Shown here: piece by piece, positions 8,876-16,300 of the stretch
Layout: each line of letters opens with the position of its first letter
How positions within the stretch are numbered: position 1 is the first letter of the stretch
DNA from: Anaerolineae bacterium
GTDB taxonomy: Bacteria; Chloroflexota; Anaerolineae; Aggregatilineales; Phototrophicaceae
DNA length: 64,000 nucleotides
Assembly (NCBI GenBank): GCA_017303635.1
Contig: JAFLCG010000012.1
Span: 159,678-223,677 of the forward strand
Direction: 5' to 3'
The notes under the pieces: model-generated
Databases searched by the model: none
What the model was told of the DNA's origin: nothing
The model's input: only the letters and a program-made list of their open reading frames with translations
Made by a program: the position numbers and the translations under genes

Positions 8876-9703
8876 TTACAGCCGCACGCTGGCGGCGATG
8901 CCTTCGACATCATTCATCAGGGACTCGAAATCTGCTGGTAGCGCGAAACCGATGACCAGACCGTAGACTTCTGGCACAATGTTCCAGACGATCACCCAGC
9001 CTTTGATGTTCTCGATCTCAATCGAAAAACGCAGACCGTTGCCCAGTTGGCTGGAGGCGGGCAGGGCTTCGCCCAGCTTGATGTCATCTCCCTGAATGGT
9101 CGAGAGCAGGAACTGCCCCAGATCTTCCGCCGAATCCATGTCAGCCAGGTTGTCAGCCTCATCAAGCACGCCCATCACATCCAGCAGCGGCACCAACTGC
9201 CCGACGGCCAGCATGGCGATTTTCTGCCCGGGCACGATACGCTCTGGATTAAAGTCAGAGTCCAACCCCTCGATATTGGTCAGGGGCAGGGCCACAGCTC
9301 GGGAGACGATCCCTGCGGACACATTCTCATCGGTGTACTCGACCTCATCCGTCTGGACGGTCCAGCCATCCGGAATGGCGACCGAGAAGTGCTGAAGCGA
9401 GCCTTCGTCCAGGCTGGTGGTGATAAAGCGATTGCGCTCCATCACTTCCGTATTACATTGCGCTTCGATACCCTCCAGCAGCAGTCGCGCTTCGGCGATT
9501 AACCGGAGCGCCTCGGCAGGATCGTCCGCCGCTGCCGTCTGCGCTTGCTCGAGGATGCCCATCGCTTCACTTAGGTTCACACAAGCCGGCGTTGGTTGAC
9601 TGGCCTGGACGCTGGTGAGCGTCAGGCTGACGGTTAAGATCAGGAGAATGACCAGCAGCTTTCGCATCAGGTAACCTTTCATCGGATACTCATCGGCTCT
9701 CAT
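8876..9703 (-). CDS. exported hypothetical protein
   Basis: 275 aa from ATG 9703 (AGGGTGAG six bases upstream); starts at 9682 and 9667 are also possible, the last with AAAGG upstream. Signal peptide MRKLLVILLILTVSLTLTSVQAS, then a helical segment with two cysteines (CVNLSEAMGILEQAQ ... AQCNTEV) and a globular alpha/beta part (FSVAIPDGWTVQTDEVEY ... VIGFALPADFESLMNDVEGIAASVRL). The 'VAIPDGWT' opening and the closing 'I..S..' helix recall small PsbP/LpqN-like or DUF1795-like folds that bind membranes or ligands; the exported protein at 40175 has a similar ending. No enzyme motif. Confidence 0.72.
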   Translation of the reverse strand: MRADEYPMKGYLMRKLLVILLILTVSLTLTSVQASQPTPACVNLSEAMGILEQAQTAAADDPAEALRLIAEARLLLEGIEAQCNTEVMERNRFITTSLDEGSLQHFSVAIPDGWTVQTDEVEYTDENVSAGIVSRAVALPLTNIEGLDSDFNPERIVPGQKIAMLAVGQLVPLLDVMGVLDEADNLADMDSAEDLGQFLLSTIQGDDIKLGEALPASSQLGNGLRFSIEIENIKGWVIVWNIVPEVYGLVIGFALPADFESLMNDVEGIAASVRL

Positions 9704-9830
9704 GACAATCTCACCCTGAGTTCACACCCTGCCTACAGCCGGGCGTTTTGATGATGAATGAGCAACTACCCTCTAGACGTGTTCCACTTTGAGTCGGTTC
9801 CCGTCGCCCATGCGCCGAGGATGCAGTGTT

Positions 9831-11315
9831 ATGGCCGGTCGCAAAGAAATTGTCGTGATTGGCGCAGGCTTCGGCGGCTTATCCGCTGCCATTCGCCTGC
9901 TGCTGCAGGGCCACCGTGTGACTCTGCTGGAAAAGCGTGATCAACCCGGCGGACGGGGCTATCAGTATCAGGTCAACGGCTTTAAGTTCGACGGCGGCCC
10001 GACCGTCATCACCGCCCCTTATATGTTCGATGACCTGTTCGCGCAGGCCGGGCGCAAACGGGAAGACTACTTCCAATTGCTACCCCTCGACCCCTACTAC
10101 CGCATCTTCCATGAAGATGGCCGTCACTTCGATTACCGCCGGGATCCTGCCGATATTTTGGAGCAGGTGCGCCAGTGGAGCCCGGGCGATGTCGCCGGTT
10201 ACGAACGCTTCTCCAAGGCTGTGCGCGGGGTCTTTGACCGCTTCTACCCCATGACCGATCAATCTTTCCAGCGTCTGCCGGATATGCTGCGGATCATGCC
10301 GGATATGCTGCGGATGGGCTTATTCCTGGGCATGTATCAATATGCATCCCTGTTCATCAAAGACGAGTTCCTGCGGCGCATCTTCTCCTTCCATCCGCTG
10401 TTGATCGGCGGCAGTCCGATGGATACCCCGGCTATCTTCGCGCTCATCAGTCAGGTAGAGAAAGAGTGGGGTGTGCATTACGCGGTCGGTGGCACCGGCG
10501 CGATTGTCCATGCGCTGGCGACGCTCTTCACCGAACTGGGCGGGCAGCTTTGCCTGAGTACGGAAGTCAAGCAGATCGTCATCAAGGACAAGCGGGCGAC
10601 CGGCGTCAAATTGGGCGATGGTACCTTCCTTCCGGCGGATGAGGTCGTCTGCAATGGGGAGATCGCCTTTGCCTACCAGCATCTGATCGCGCCGGAGCAT
10701 CAGCATCCGCTGATCCGCGCCCGCCTGAACACGATGGGCTACAGCAGCAGCCTGATGGTCATCTACTTCGGCACGAAGAAACGCTATGCCCACGAGGGCA
10801 AGCTCTCCCACCACAATATCATCGTGGCAGACCAGTATCAGCGCCTCTTGCGGGAGATATTTCACGGGCGGGATTTACCCCGTGATCTGGCCCTCTACCT
10901 GCACATGCCCACCATCACTGACCCGAGCATCGCGCCACCCGGCACCGAGTCCTTCTACGTGCTGGGCCTGGTGCCGAACCTCGATGCCCGCATCAACTGG
11001 GCGGAAGCCAGCCAACCCTACCGCGACCGCATTATGCAGTTCCTCGAAGACCATTACCTGCCGGATTTACAGGCCAATATCATCGCCGAACACCGCATCG
11101 ACCCGCTCCACTTCCGCGATACGCTCAACAGCCACAAAGGGGCGGCCTTTGCCTTCCGGCCTTCGCTCATGCAATCGGCCTGGTTCCGTCCACACAATCG
11201 CTCCGACCAGTTCGCCAACCTGTATTTCGTCGGCGCAGGGACGCATCCGGGGGCAGGGGTGCCCGCCGTCTTTTCGTCCGGCAAGATTGTGGCGGATATG
11301 ATCGGGAGGGGATGA
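9831..11315 (+). CDS. phytoene desaturase/carotenoid oxidoreductase family (CrtI-like)
   Basis: 494 aa from ATG 9831 (GAGGA upstream); a longer TTG-start version from 9789 is less likely. The N-terminus has the FAD-binding Rossmann motif IVVIGAGFGGLSAAIRL (Gly11, 13, 16) and the CrtI block EKRDQPGGRGYQY...GFKFDGGPTVIT. The C-terminus carries the family signature NLYFVGAGTHPGAGVPAVFSSGK. Length and motifs fit bacterial CrtI, which desaturates C30/C40 polyenes at the membrane using FAD. No crtB or other carotenoid gene is next to it, so the substrate cannot be set; CrtN/CrtO-type activities are alternatives. A PucC-family transporter lies in the same window at 33029. Confidence 0.9.
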   Translation: MAGRKEIVVIGAGFGGLSAAIRLLLQGHRVTLLEKRDQPGGRGYQYQVNGFKFDGGPTVITAPYMFDDLFAQAGRKREDYFQLLPLDPYYRIFHEDGRHFDYRRDPADILEQVRQWSPGDVAGYERFSKAVRGVFDRFYPMTDQSFQRLPDMLRIMPDMLRMGLFLGMYQYASLFIKDEFLRRIFSFHPLLIGGSPMDTPAIFALISQVEKEWGVHYAVGGTGAIVHALATLFTELGGQLCLSTEVKQIVIKDKRATGVKLGDGTFLPADEVVCNGEIAFAYQHLIAPEHQHPLIRARLNTMGYSSSLMVIYFGTKKRYAHEGKLSHHNIIVADQYQRLLREIFHGRDLPRDLALYLHMPTITDPSIAPPGTESFYVLGLVPNLDARINWAEASQPYRDRIMQFLEDHYLPDLQANIIAEHRIDPLHFRDTLNSHKGAAFAFRPSLMQSAWFRPHNRSDQFANLYFVGAGTHPGAGVPAVFSSGKIVADMIGRG

Positions 11316-11339
11316 GGCAAAAAACGCGGGCACTCATCA

Positions 11340-11371
11340 CCACCCGCCCGGTGGAGGGGATTCGGTTGCGG
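11340..11371 (+). repeat. 32-bp direct repeat, left copy of an 1.2-kb cassette
   Basis: Identical over 32 bp to 12548-12579, in the same orientation. It starts CCACCCGCCCGGTGG and ends CGGTTGCGG. Similarity continues more weakly on both sides. The two copies bracket two AT-richer genes. Confidence 0.75.
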
Positions 11372-11443
11372 ATGGAGCGGCGGTAAGATTGCTGCCAACT
11401 AACTGAAGGGCAACGGGACGACCACCTAGACCAGGGAAACATC

Positions 11444-11836
11444 ATGAGCATCTCCATCATCATCACAAATAGGGCTAAGGAAAGATTGGACACGAATGAT
11501 TTCGTGAGATGGCTAAACGAAAAATGGCCTAACTTAAGTATCCACTATATCTCCGAACCCAACGCGTACTTGCTACAATTCACAGTTGAATCCAAAGATG
11601 GTGTAATTGGTCGCTTCTCTGGTACAGGTATCTCATATAAGACATATGAAGGCAGTAGGTCAGATGCAGATTTTGCACTATGGTACAGGTCTATTGTCCC
11701 AGACCACTGGGAACTTGAAATGTATGACAGTGCCTTAACATTTGAGATCTTTTCCTTGCGAAACGATTCTGCTATCGAAGACATTTTGGCAGCATTCGCT
11801 GTTCCCTTCAATCCAGACAACCATATTTTAGGCTGA
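11444..11836 (+). CDS. hypothetical protein inside a repeat-flanked cassette
   Basis: 130 aa; ATG with AGGGA eight bases upstream. The protein is an acidic alpha/beta chain (SIIITNRAKERLDTNDF, a Trp-rich middle ADFALWYRSIVPDHWELEMYD, and SAIEDILAAFAVPF). No family is recognised. Base composition is clearly more AT-rich than in the flanking CrtI gene. Small acidic single-domain proteins of this type in mobile cassettes are often immunity proteins, but nothing in the sequence proves it. Confidence 0.6.
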   Translation: MSISIIITNRAKERLDTNDFVRWLNEKWPNLSIHYISEPNAYLLQFTVESKDGVIGRFSGTGISYKTYEGSRSDADFALWYRSIVPDHWELEMYDSALTFEIFSLRNDSAIEDILAAFAVPFNPDNHILG

Positions 11837-11838
11837 AA

Positions 11839-11961
11839 GTGCTGACGATTGGCGGTACCCACACCATCACCTTGCGAAACTGCCCCGAACGCGCCTGCCG
11901 CTTGACCGGATACCGCTTGCGTAATTCCCCACTACAATTAATCCAAGATCAAGAGGGGTGA
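11839..11961 (+). pseudogene. possible C-terminal gene fragment
   Basis: A 41-codon open frame from GTG 11839 to TGA 11961 (LTIGGTHTITLRNCPERAC..., ending LIQDQEG). It is GC-rich and Cys/Arg-rich, unlike the AT-rich genes on either side, so it looks like the tail of an unrelated gene left between them. It also contains the AGAGGGG ribosome-binding site of the next gene. Weak call. Confidence 0.3.
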
Positions 11962-11967
11962 CTATCA

Positions 11968-12537
11968 ATGGATGCAAATCAACAGGAAACCGTTGAAAGA
12001 CTTATACGACAGATTGAAAGCGCGTTCTCGAATGTGATGTTTGATAACCCTCCCGAAGGGTTGATTCCTGTCTTGCGACAATTGAAAAATAAACATTGGC
12101 GCGATATCCCGTTAGATGTGCTGAATATGAAGGATTTCGTCTACCACCTTCCAATGAACAAGAATGTAGATTATTTTCTACCTGCCTATATGGTAGCTAT
12201 ATTGAAGTACCAGAAGAGCTATGCGTACTCGAACGATCCTGAGGGTCTGCCTATCATAATGTTGGGCCTTCTTTCCGGGAGACGTCCTAGATTTACTGAC
12301 AAAACTCCTTATGCGGTGATCAATAAGAAGCAAAGCTTCACAGTACTTGAATTTCTTGAAGCCTACCCTAACCTTTTTCCTGATCTTTTTGTCATTAAGA
12401 CGTTTCCCGATGAAGTCAAGAAAGAGCTTACAGAAGTTCACCGAAGTATGGGCTTGAGCATCACTGAACATCTCACCTATTACGAGTTATGGGAAAAGGC
12501 TATGGCATTCTGGAAAAGTAAATCCGCAGCAGGCTAA
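11968..12537 (+). CDS. DUF6714-like protein
   Basis: 189 aa; ATG with AGGGG upstream. The opening VERLIRQIESAFSNVMF, the KHWRDIPLDVL block, and VDYFLPAYMVAILKY match my recollection of DUF6714, a family often found beside polymorphic-toxin or unknown single-domain genes. The rest is mixed helix with a conserved-looking TVLEFLEAYPNLFP. There is no signal peptide or membrane segment. The gene is AT-richer than the chromosome around it and lies with the 11444 gene between two 32-bp direct repeats. Function unknown. Confidence 0.6.
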   Translation: MDANQQETVERLIRQIESAFSNVMFDNPPEGLIPVLRQLKNKHWRDIPLDVLNMKDFVYHLPMNKNVDYFLPAYMVAILKYQKSYAYSNDPEGLPIIMLGLLSGRRPRFTDKTPYAVINKKQSFTVLEFLEAYPNLFPDLFVIKTFPDEVKKELTEVHRSMGLSITEHLTYYELWEKAMAFWKSKSAAG

Positions 12538-12547
12538 TGGACTATCG

Positions 12548-12579
12548 CCACCCGCCCGGTGGAGGGGATTCGGTTGCGG
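12548..12579 (+). repeat. 32-bp direct repeat, right copy of the cassette
   Basis: Identical to 11340-11371. It begins 11 bp after the stop of the DUF6714-like gene. The sequence past it (to about 12600) also resembles that past the left copy at lower identity. Confidence 0.75.
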
Positions 12580-12596
12580 CTGGAGAGGTGGGCAGG

Positions 12597-12668
12597 TTAG
12601 GGGGTCAGCCAGTCCTCGACGGTCACACCGAGTTCGTTGAATAATTTCTCAGCCTGCTGCTGTTTGGA
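12597..12668 (-). pseudogene. C-terminal fragment of an unidentified gene
   Basis: On the minus strand a 23-codon frame (SKQQQAEKLFNELGV...VEDWLTP, then TAA) reads like a natural protein C-terminus but is closed by a TAG directly upstream. The AEKLFNELGV stretch is amphipathic helix. Probably debris of a gene truncated when the cassette region rearranged. Confidence 0.35.
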
Positions 12669-12707
12669 CTACAATGGATTCAGTCCAGTCAGGAGCGTAG
12701 ACCGCGC

Positions 12708-12818
12708 GAATATCTTGCGAGCGACTGCTATCAGCCGGGACTGCTCACCCCCGGTCAACGGGCGCAGGCATTGGAGCAGGTCGCGGCGTGGAAAGCCCAG
12801 TTGAGCGCGTTGCGGTGA
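12708..12818 (+). pseudogene. C-terminal remnant of a DUF4058 protein
   Basis: A 36-codon frame ending at TGA 12816-12818 reads EYLASDCYQPGL...GQRAQALEQVAAWKAQLSALR. It aligns with the last residues of the intact DUF4058 protein at 58516-59358 (DYLMDYLPQPSL...DRKSALEQVTTWKARLEQLEQ), sharing the ALEQV-WKA-L ending. The frame upstream has no DUF4058 sequence. This is a broken, divergent copy, not a recent duplicate. Confidence 0.55.
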
Positions 12819-12854
12819 TGCCTGAATGGTCGGGTCAAATCAGGGTGGCGCAGG

Positions 12855-13328
12855 ATGAATGAGTTTGTAGTTGAAACTTGGCTTCGGACTTATGTGGAAA
12901 GACAAGAGATCGCAAACCAAGCCTTGAGTCAACTTCGGCCAGACTTATTGATGCTCGCCAATGCACAAGGCGCTGAACAGATCATGAATGGGTTTGCGCT
13001 TCGAGAAGCGTATGAGGCCATCCCATTCACAGGAATATGGCTCGACTCAGATGGGAAAGAATGGGATTACTTTATACACGGTCTTGGATGCAGGTTAATC
13101 AACCGGATATCTAAAGAACAGATTGAGTGGGATGCACCTGATGTGACTGCTTTCGATATTGAGTGGTTTATCAATTGGGTAGAGTGGTATGTGGAAGACA
13201 TTGCACCGTCAGACATTGCGTTCATACGGCTGACTATGCAGAAAATGATTGATAGGGAGGCAATTAAACAAGTTACATATAAATCAGGCCCAAAGTATCA
13301 GTTGGTCTACAAACAGAGCAACCTTTGA
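12855..13328 (+). CDS. hypothetical protein (possibly DUF6896-like)
   Basis: 157 aa; ATG with AGGGTGG upstream. AT-rich relative to the chromosome. The centre has GKEWDYFIHGLGCRLINR followed by EQIEWDAPDVTAFDIEWFINWVEWYV; a short basic HGxGC segment followed by an acidic 'DFD/W' region is what I remember of DUF6896 proteins, but the match is from memory and weak. No membrane segment. Its stop codon runs directly into the palindromic element at 13328. It belongs to the same foreign-looking gene set as 11444, 11968 and 13589. Confidence 0.55.
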   Translation: MNEFVVETWLRTYVERQEIANQALSQLRPDLLMLANAQGAEQIMNGFALREAYEAIPFTGIWLDSDGKEWDYFIHGLGCRLINRISKEQIEWDAPDVTAFDIEWFINWVEWYVEDIAPSDIAFIRLTMQKMIDREAIKQVTYKSGPKYQLVYKQSNL

Positions 13329-13476
13329 GCCTGTATGGTCTCTAATGAGTTTTGATGACCATGTTCGGTAACGAGTGTTCCGGTTCGTAGGGGCGGATTA
13401 GGGCGTCTTCGCCCGTATATCCGCCCGCTGTCCATTACCGATTTTGACTATCAAATCTCATCAGGGAGCACAGGCT
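13328..13476. mobile_element. MITE-like element with long imperfect inverted arms
   Basis: Left arm 13328-13373 and right arm 13433-13476 are imperfect inverted repeats: both outer ends read AGCCTGT inward, then ATGAGnTTTGAT and TCGGTAA blocks match in register. The centre holds a 40-bp GTAGGGGCGG palindrome (13387-13426). The outer end touches the stop codon of the preceding gene. No coding capacity. Best read as a miniature inverted-repeat element or a nested pair of them. Confidence 0.6.
13387..13426 (+). repeat. 40-bp GTAGGGGCGGATTAGGGCG palindrome, long form
   Basis: Two nested stems: GGGCGGAT/ATCCGCCC outside and GGGCG/CGCCC inside with loop TCTT. It is 39 of 40 identical to 58089-58128 and related to 25383-25420 by paired changes. 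Confidence 0.8.
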
Positions 13477-13482
13477 ACTGCC

Positions 13483-13560
13483 TCACTCCACCCGTACCGC
13501 TTCCCCACTGGCGACCGACTCATACGCCGCTGCGACGATCTCCACCGCCCGCAGACCAAC
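13483..13560 (-). pseudogene. C-terminal remnant of a Gfo/Idh/MocA dehydrogenase
   Basis: The minus strand encodes GLRAVEIVAAAYESVASGEA then VRVE and a stop. The intact dehydrogenase ending at 13965 closes with GLRAVEIVAAAYESVESGDA-VRVG. DNA identity is clear but imperfect (about one change in seven by eye), so this is the tail of a paralogue rather than a fresh copy. The small membrane gene at 13589 lies between the two tails. Confidence 0.65.
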
Positions 13561-13588
13561 CTCAGCTAAATCCCACATGGAGGCAGAT

Positions 13589-13936
13589 ATGTACGGATAT
13601 TGGGTCGCAGTATTTTTGGGAACACTATTCCTAATTTCTGGAATAGATACGTTGAAAAACAACAAAGTGACTTTACATTTTAGACGAGGCCCTCATATTG
13701 TCTGGTCACTTTCAAAGAAGCATTCCCTGCTTTACTTCTTTCTCATGGCGGTTAGTTTCTTACTGTTGGCGATTCCTGTCTTGTATTTGACATTGAGAGG
13801 TTTACCCGTCGAAAATGAGGTTACTGTAATTTGCATAGCAATTGGAGCAATACTTGGATTTGGAACCCTAGCTGTATGTGGCTATGCACAGTTTATTTTG
13901 AGCATAGTTCGAGCCAACAATAAGCACAGCACCTAA
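13589..13936 (+). CDS. small multi-pass membrane protein, unknown
   Basis: 115 aa from ATG 13589 (GGAGG five bases upstream; an ATG at 13577 overlaps that site). Three hydrophobic segments: GYWVAVFLGTLFLISGI, LLYFFLMAVSFLLLAIPVLYL and VTVICIAIGAILGFGTLAVCGYA, with a basic loop HFRRGPH between the first two. AT-rich, no known family. It is bracketed by two related dehydrogenase 3' ends, which suggests it came in with the rearrangement that left the remnant at 13483. Confidence 0.55.
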   Translation: MYGYWVAVFLGTLFLISGIDTLKNNKVTLHFRRGPHIVWSLSKKHSLLYFFLMAVSFLLLAIPVLYLTLRGLPVENEVTVICIAIGAILGFGTLAVCGYAQFILSIVRANNKHST

Positions 13937-13964
13937 TCCCTCGACTCCATACTAATTGGGTTAT

Positions 13965-14984
13965 TCACCCCACCCGCACCGCGTCCCCACTCTCCACCGA
14001 CTCATACGCCGCGGCGACGATCTCCACCGCCCGCAGGCCATCCGCACCTGTGACCGCTGGAGTCCGATTCTCCCCGCACGCCGCGATGAACTCCCGCAGC
14101 ATCCCCGCATTGGCATCCGACCCCCACCAGGCATAGCGCGGTCGTCCGGCGCTGTGGCTGTAGACCGTCATCACCTGTTTGAAGGCGTCCATCGTCACCA
14201 GCCCGCCCTCCGCCACCACCTCCAGCGCCAGCCCGCCCCAGGTCGGATAGTAAGCCGGTTTGCTCCAGCTGCAATCCACCGAGGCGAAGGCCCCGCTCTC
14301 AAACGTCAGCATCACCAGTCCACCGGTCTCCACACTCACCCGCCCGCCATGCAAAATCGTATTGCTGGCGGCGTAGACTTCGGTCACTTCTTCGCCCAGA
14401 TACCAGCGCAGCAAATCCGCCAGATGCACGATGTGGTCGGCTAACGCGCCACCACCCGCCAGCGCCTTATCCACAAACCAATCCCGCTTGAGGAAGGGCA
14501 GGTTCTCCGCCTGATGGAATTCCGGTAGCGCGCCCTGATTGGTGGCGTTCACCCCGTAGATACGTCCCAACCCGCCGGAGGCCATCAGCTTCTTGACTTC
14601 CAGCGCCGGCGAGCTGAAGCGCATCGGGAAGGCGGTCATCAATTGGACGCCATACTGCTGGCAGACTTCGACAATGGCGCGGGCATCCTCAACCGTCGTC
14701 GCCAGCGGCTTCTCGCACAGGACGTGCGCCCCGGCAGCGGCGGCCATCTCCACCAGTGGGCGATGGTTGGCGTTCTCCGAGCAGACGATCACCGCGTCCG
14801 GCTTTTCCGCCAGCAGCGCCGCGTAGGACTCGAACCAGGTCACACCGAACTGCCCGGCGAAGTAGCGCCCGCGTTCGGCGTTGTCGTCGGCAATACCGAC
14901 CACGGTCACATCCGGCATCGCCAGCAGCGCACCGAGGTAGGACTCGGCATGAAGGTGAGCAAAGCTCAGGATACCGATCCGCAT
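13965..14984 (-). CDS. Gfo/Idh/MocA family oxidoreductase
   Basis: 339 aa from ATG 14984, which overlaps the upstream gene's TGA by one base (TGATG) and has GGAGGT upstream. N-terminal Rossmann fold (MRIGILSFAHLHAESYLGAL; the glycine motif is degenerate), the signature CEKPLA near residue 93, and an alpha/beta C-terminal domain with DWFVDKALAGGGALADHIVHLADLLRW. The family reduces or oxidises sugars and cyclitols with NAD(P). It forms a two-gene unit with the related dehydrogenase upstream; sugar ABC permeases further along the same strand suggest carbohydrate use. Exact substrate unknown. Confidence 0.9.
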   Translation of the reverse strand: MRIGILSFAHLHAESYLGALLAMPDVTVVGIADDNAERGRYFAGQFGVTWFESYAALLAEKPDAVIVCSENANHRPLVEMAAAAGAHVLCEKPLATTVEDARAIVEVCQQYGVQLMTAFPMRFSSPALEVKKLMASGGLGRIYGVNATNQGALPEFHQAENLPFLKRDWFVDKALAGGGALADHIVHLADLLRWYLGEEVTEVYAASNTILHGGRVSVETGGLVMLTFESGAFASVDCSWSKPAYYPTWGGLALEVVAEGGLVTMDAFKQVMTVYSHSAGRPRYAWWGSDANAGMLREFIAACGENRTPAVTGADGLRAVEIVAAAYESVESGDAVRVG

Positions 14985-15988
14985 CACTGCACCTCCGAGA
15001 GTCTGACCGGGCGACCGGAGCGGGCAGATTCCATCGCCGCGTGGGCGATCTGGACGGCGGCCAGCCCGTCCTGCGCGGTCACGCGGGGTGTGGTTTCAGC
15101 ACCCGTCAGGATGTTGTAGAAGTGTTTGAGTTGGGTGGTGTACGGATCTTCCGCCAGTGGGCTGGCAGGCAGGCCCACATCCGGCGCATCTCCACCGGCC
15201 TTCGCCTTCAGGTGGATGCCCAGCGGGGTCGAACTCCCAGCCGGATGCTCGATCAACCCGGCATCCCCGGCGATCTCCAGGGCGGTGCGGAACATCGGCG
15301 GTGGATAGGCCCATGCGCCCTCCACATTACTGAGGGCGCCGCTCGTATGCCGCAGGATGGCGATGCTGTAATCTTCCGGTGCCGTCGGGTCCGCCGAACG
15401 GACGCTGCGTGCGTAGACGCTGTCCACATCGCCCGCGATCCAGCGCGCATAATCGAAGTCATGGCACATCAGGTCGAGCATCATGCCGCCGGATTTCGCC
15501 GGATCGAGGAACCAGTTGTCCGCGGCGAGCTTGGGCTGGTAGGCACAGCGCGTCAACCGCACCACCGCCACCTTGCCGATCTCCCCGCGTTCGACGATGC
15601 CCTTGGCCGCGGCGTATTCGGGGAAGAAGCGCACCACCTGGGCGACCAGCAGCTTCACATCGGCTGCCTCACACGCGGCGATCATCTCGCGTCCCTGTGC
15701 CGGAGTCCGTGCCAGCGGCTTCTCGCAGATGACGTGTTTACCCGCCCGCGCCGCTTGTAGCGTCATCTCGTGATGCAGGTGAGTCGGCGTGCAGATGTCC
15801 ACCACGTCCACCGCGTCCAGCAGGGCTTCATAGCTGTTGTAGACCTGTGTGCCGTATTGTGCCGCCAGCTTACCCGCCCGCGCCGTGTCCGCCGAGCAGA
15901 TGCCGACGAACTGGGCCGGGGTCTGCGCCCAGCCCGCTGCGTGCGTACTGCCCATGAATCCGCTGCCGACCAGTCCAACTTTGAGCAT
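14984..15988 (-). CDS. Gfo/Idh/MocA family oxidoreductase, inositol 2-dehydrogenase-like
   Basis: 334 aa. The NAD-binding motif GLVGSGFMGSTHAAGW is canonical, followed by DICTPTHLHHEMTLQAARAGKHVICEKPLA with the Lys of EKP expected to be catalytic, and a C-terminal GGMMLDLMCHDFDYARWIAGDVDSV block (the MCHDFD region supplies the conserved Asp/His). Length and motifs fit MocA/IolG-type enzymes. It overlaps the next gene at TGATG, so the two dehydrogenases are translationally coupled and perhaps catalyse successive steps on one sugar. XisI lies 10 bp upstream on the same strand. Confidence 0.92.
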   Translation of the reverse strand: MLKVGLVGSGFMGSTHAAGWAQTPAQFVGICSADTARAGKLAAQYGTQVYNSYEALLDAVDVVDICTPTHLHHEMTLQAARAGKHVICEKPLARTPAQGREMIAACEAADVKLLVAQVVRFFPEYAAAKGIVERGEIGKVAVVRLTRCAYQPKLAADNWFLDPAKSGGMMLDLMCHDFDYARWIAGDVDSVYARSVRSADPTAPEDYSIAILRHTSGALSNVEGAWAYPPPMFRTALEIAGDAGLIEHPAGSSTPLGIHLKAKAGGDAPDVGLPASPLAEDPYTTQLKHFYNILTGAETTPRVTAQDGLAAVQIAHAAMESARSGRPVRLSEVQ

Positions 15989-15997
15989 CGATCACCT

Positions 15998-16300
15998 CTA
16001 CGCCATTTCTGGCAGCCGTTCTCCTGCGTAGGCCAATACAATTTGTTGCCGCGGGATACCCGCCTGCACCAGCGCGTCGACAACGGGCTTGTCGGTCTGG
16101 TCGCGTTCAATGACGATGTGTTCCTGTTCAATGCGAACCAAAATAACCGTGTTGACAAAACGCTGTCCCTGAAAGGTTCCAATGCCCGTCAGGGTATAGG
16201 TGGTCTCATCAGGACTAATGGTCAGATAGATATGTCCGTTTGCTGCCGGTCCAGCATAGTATTCAAGTGTTTCGAGAAGGACTTGATTCAAGGTAGCCAT
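15998..16300 (-). CDS. xisI: XisI family protein
   Basis: 100 aa. Overlaps the end of XisH by 13 bp, the usual XisH-XisI arrangement. Motifs: NQVLLETLEYYAG at the N-terminus, then a beta-rich core (YLTISPDETTYTLTGIG) and the C-terminal ERDQTDKPVVDALVQAGIP plus IVLAYAGE. XisI was first named as one of three factors controlling excision of the fdxN element in heterocystous Anabaena, but it is widespread in bacteria that have no such element, where its role is unknown. Here there is no XisF recombinase nearby. Confidence 0.88.
   Translation of the reverse strand: MATLNQVLLETLEYYAGPAANGHIYLTISPDETTYTLTGIGTFQGQRFVNTVILVRIEQEHIVIERDQTDKPVVDALVQAGIPRQQIVLAYAGERLPEMA

Noticed and set aside
11839..11961. 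Considered as an intact small gene.
   Set aside because: It starts right after the preceding stop with no Shine-Dalgarno site and its composition differs from both neighbours; kept only as a possible fragment.
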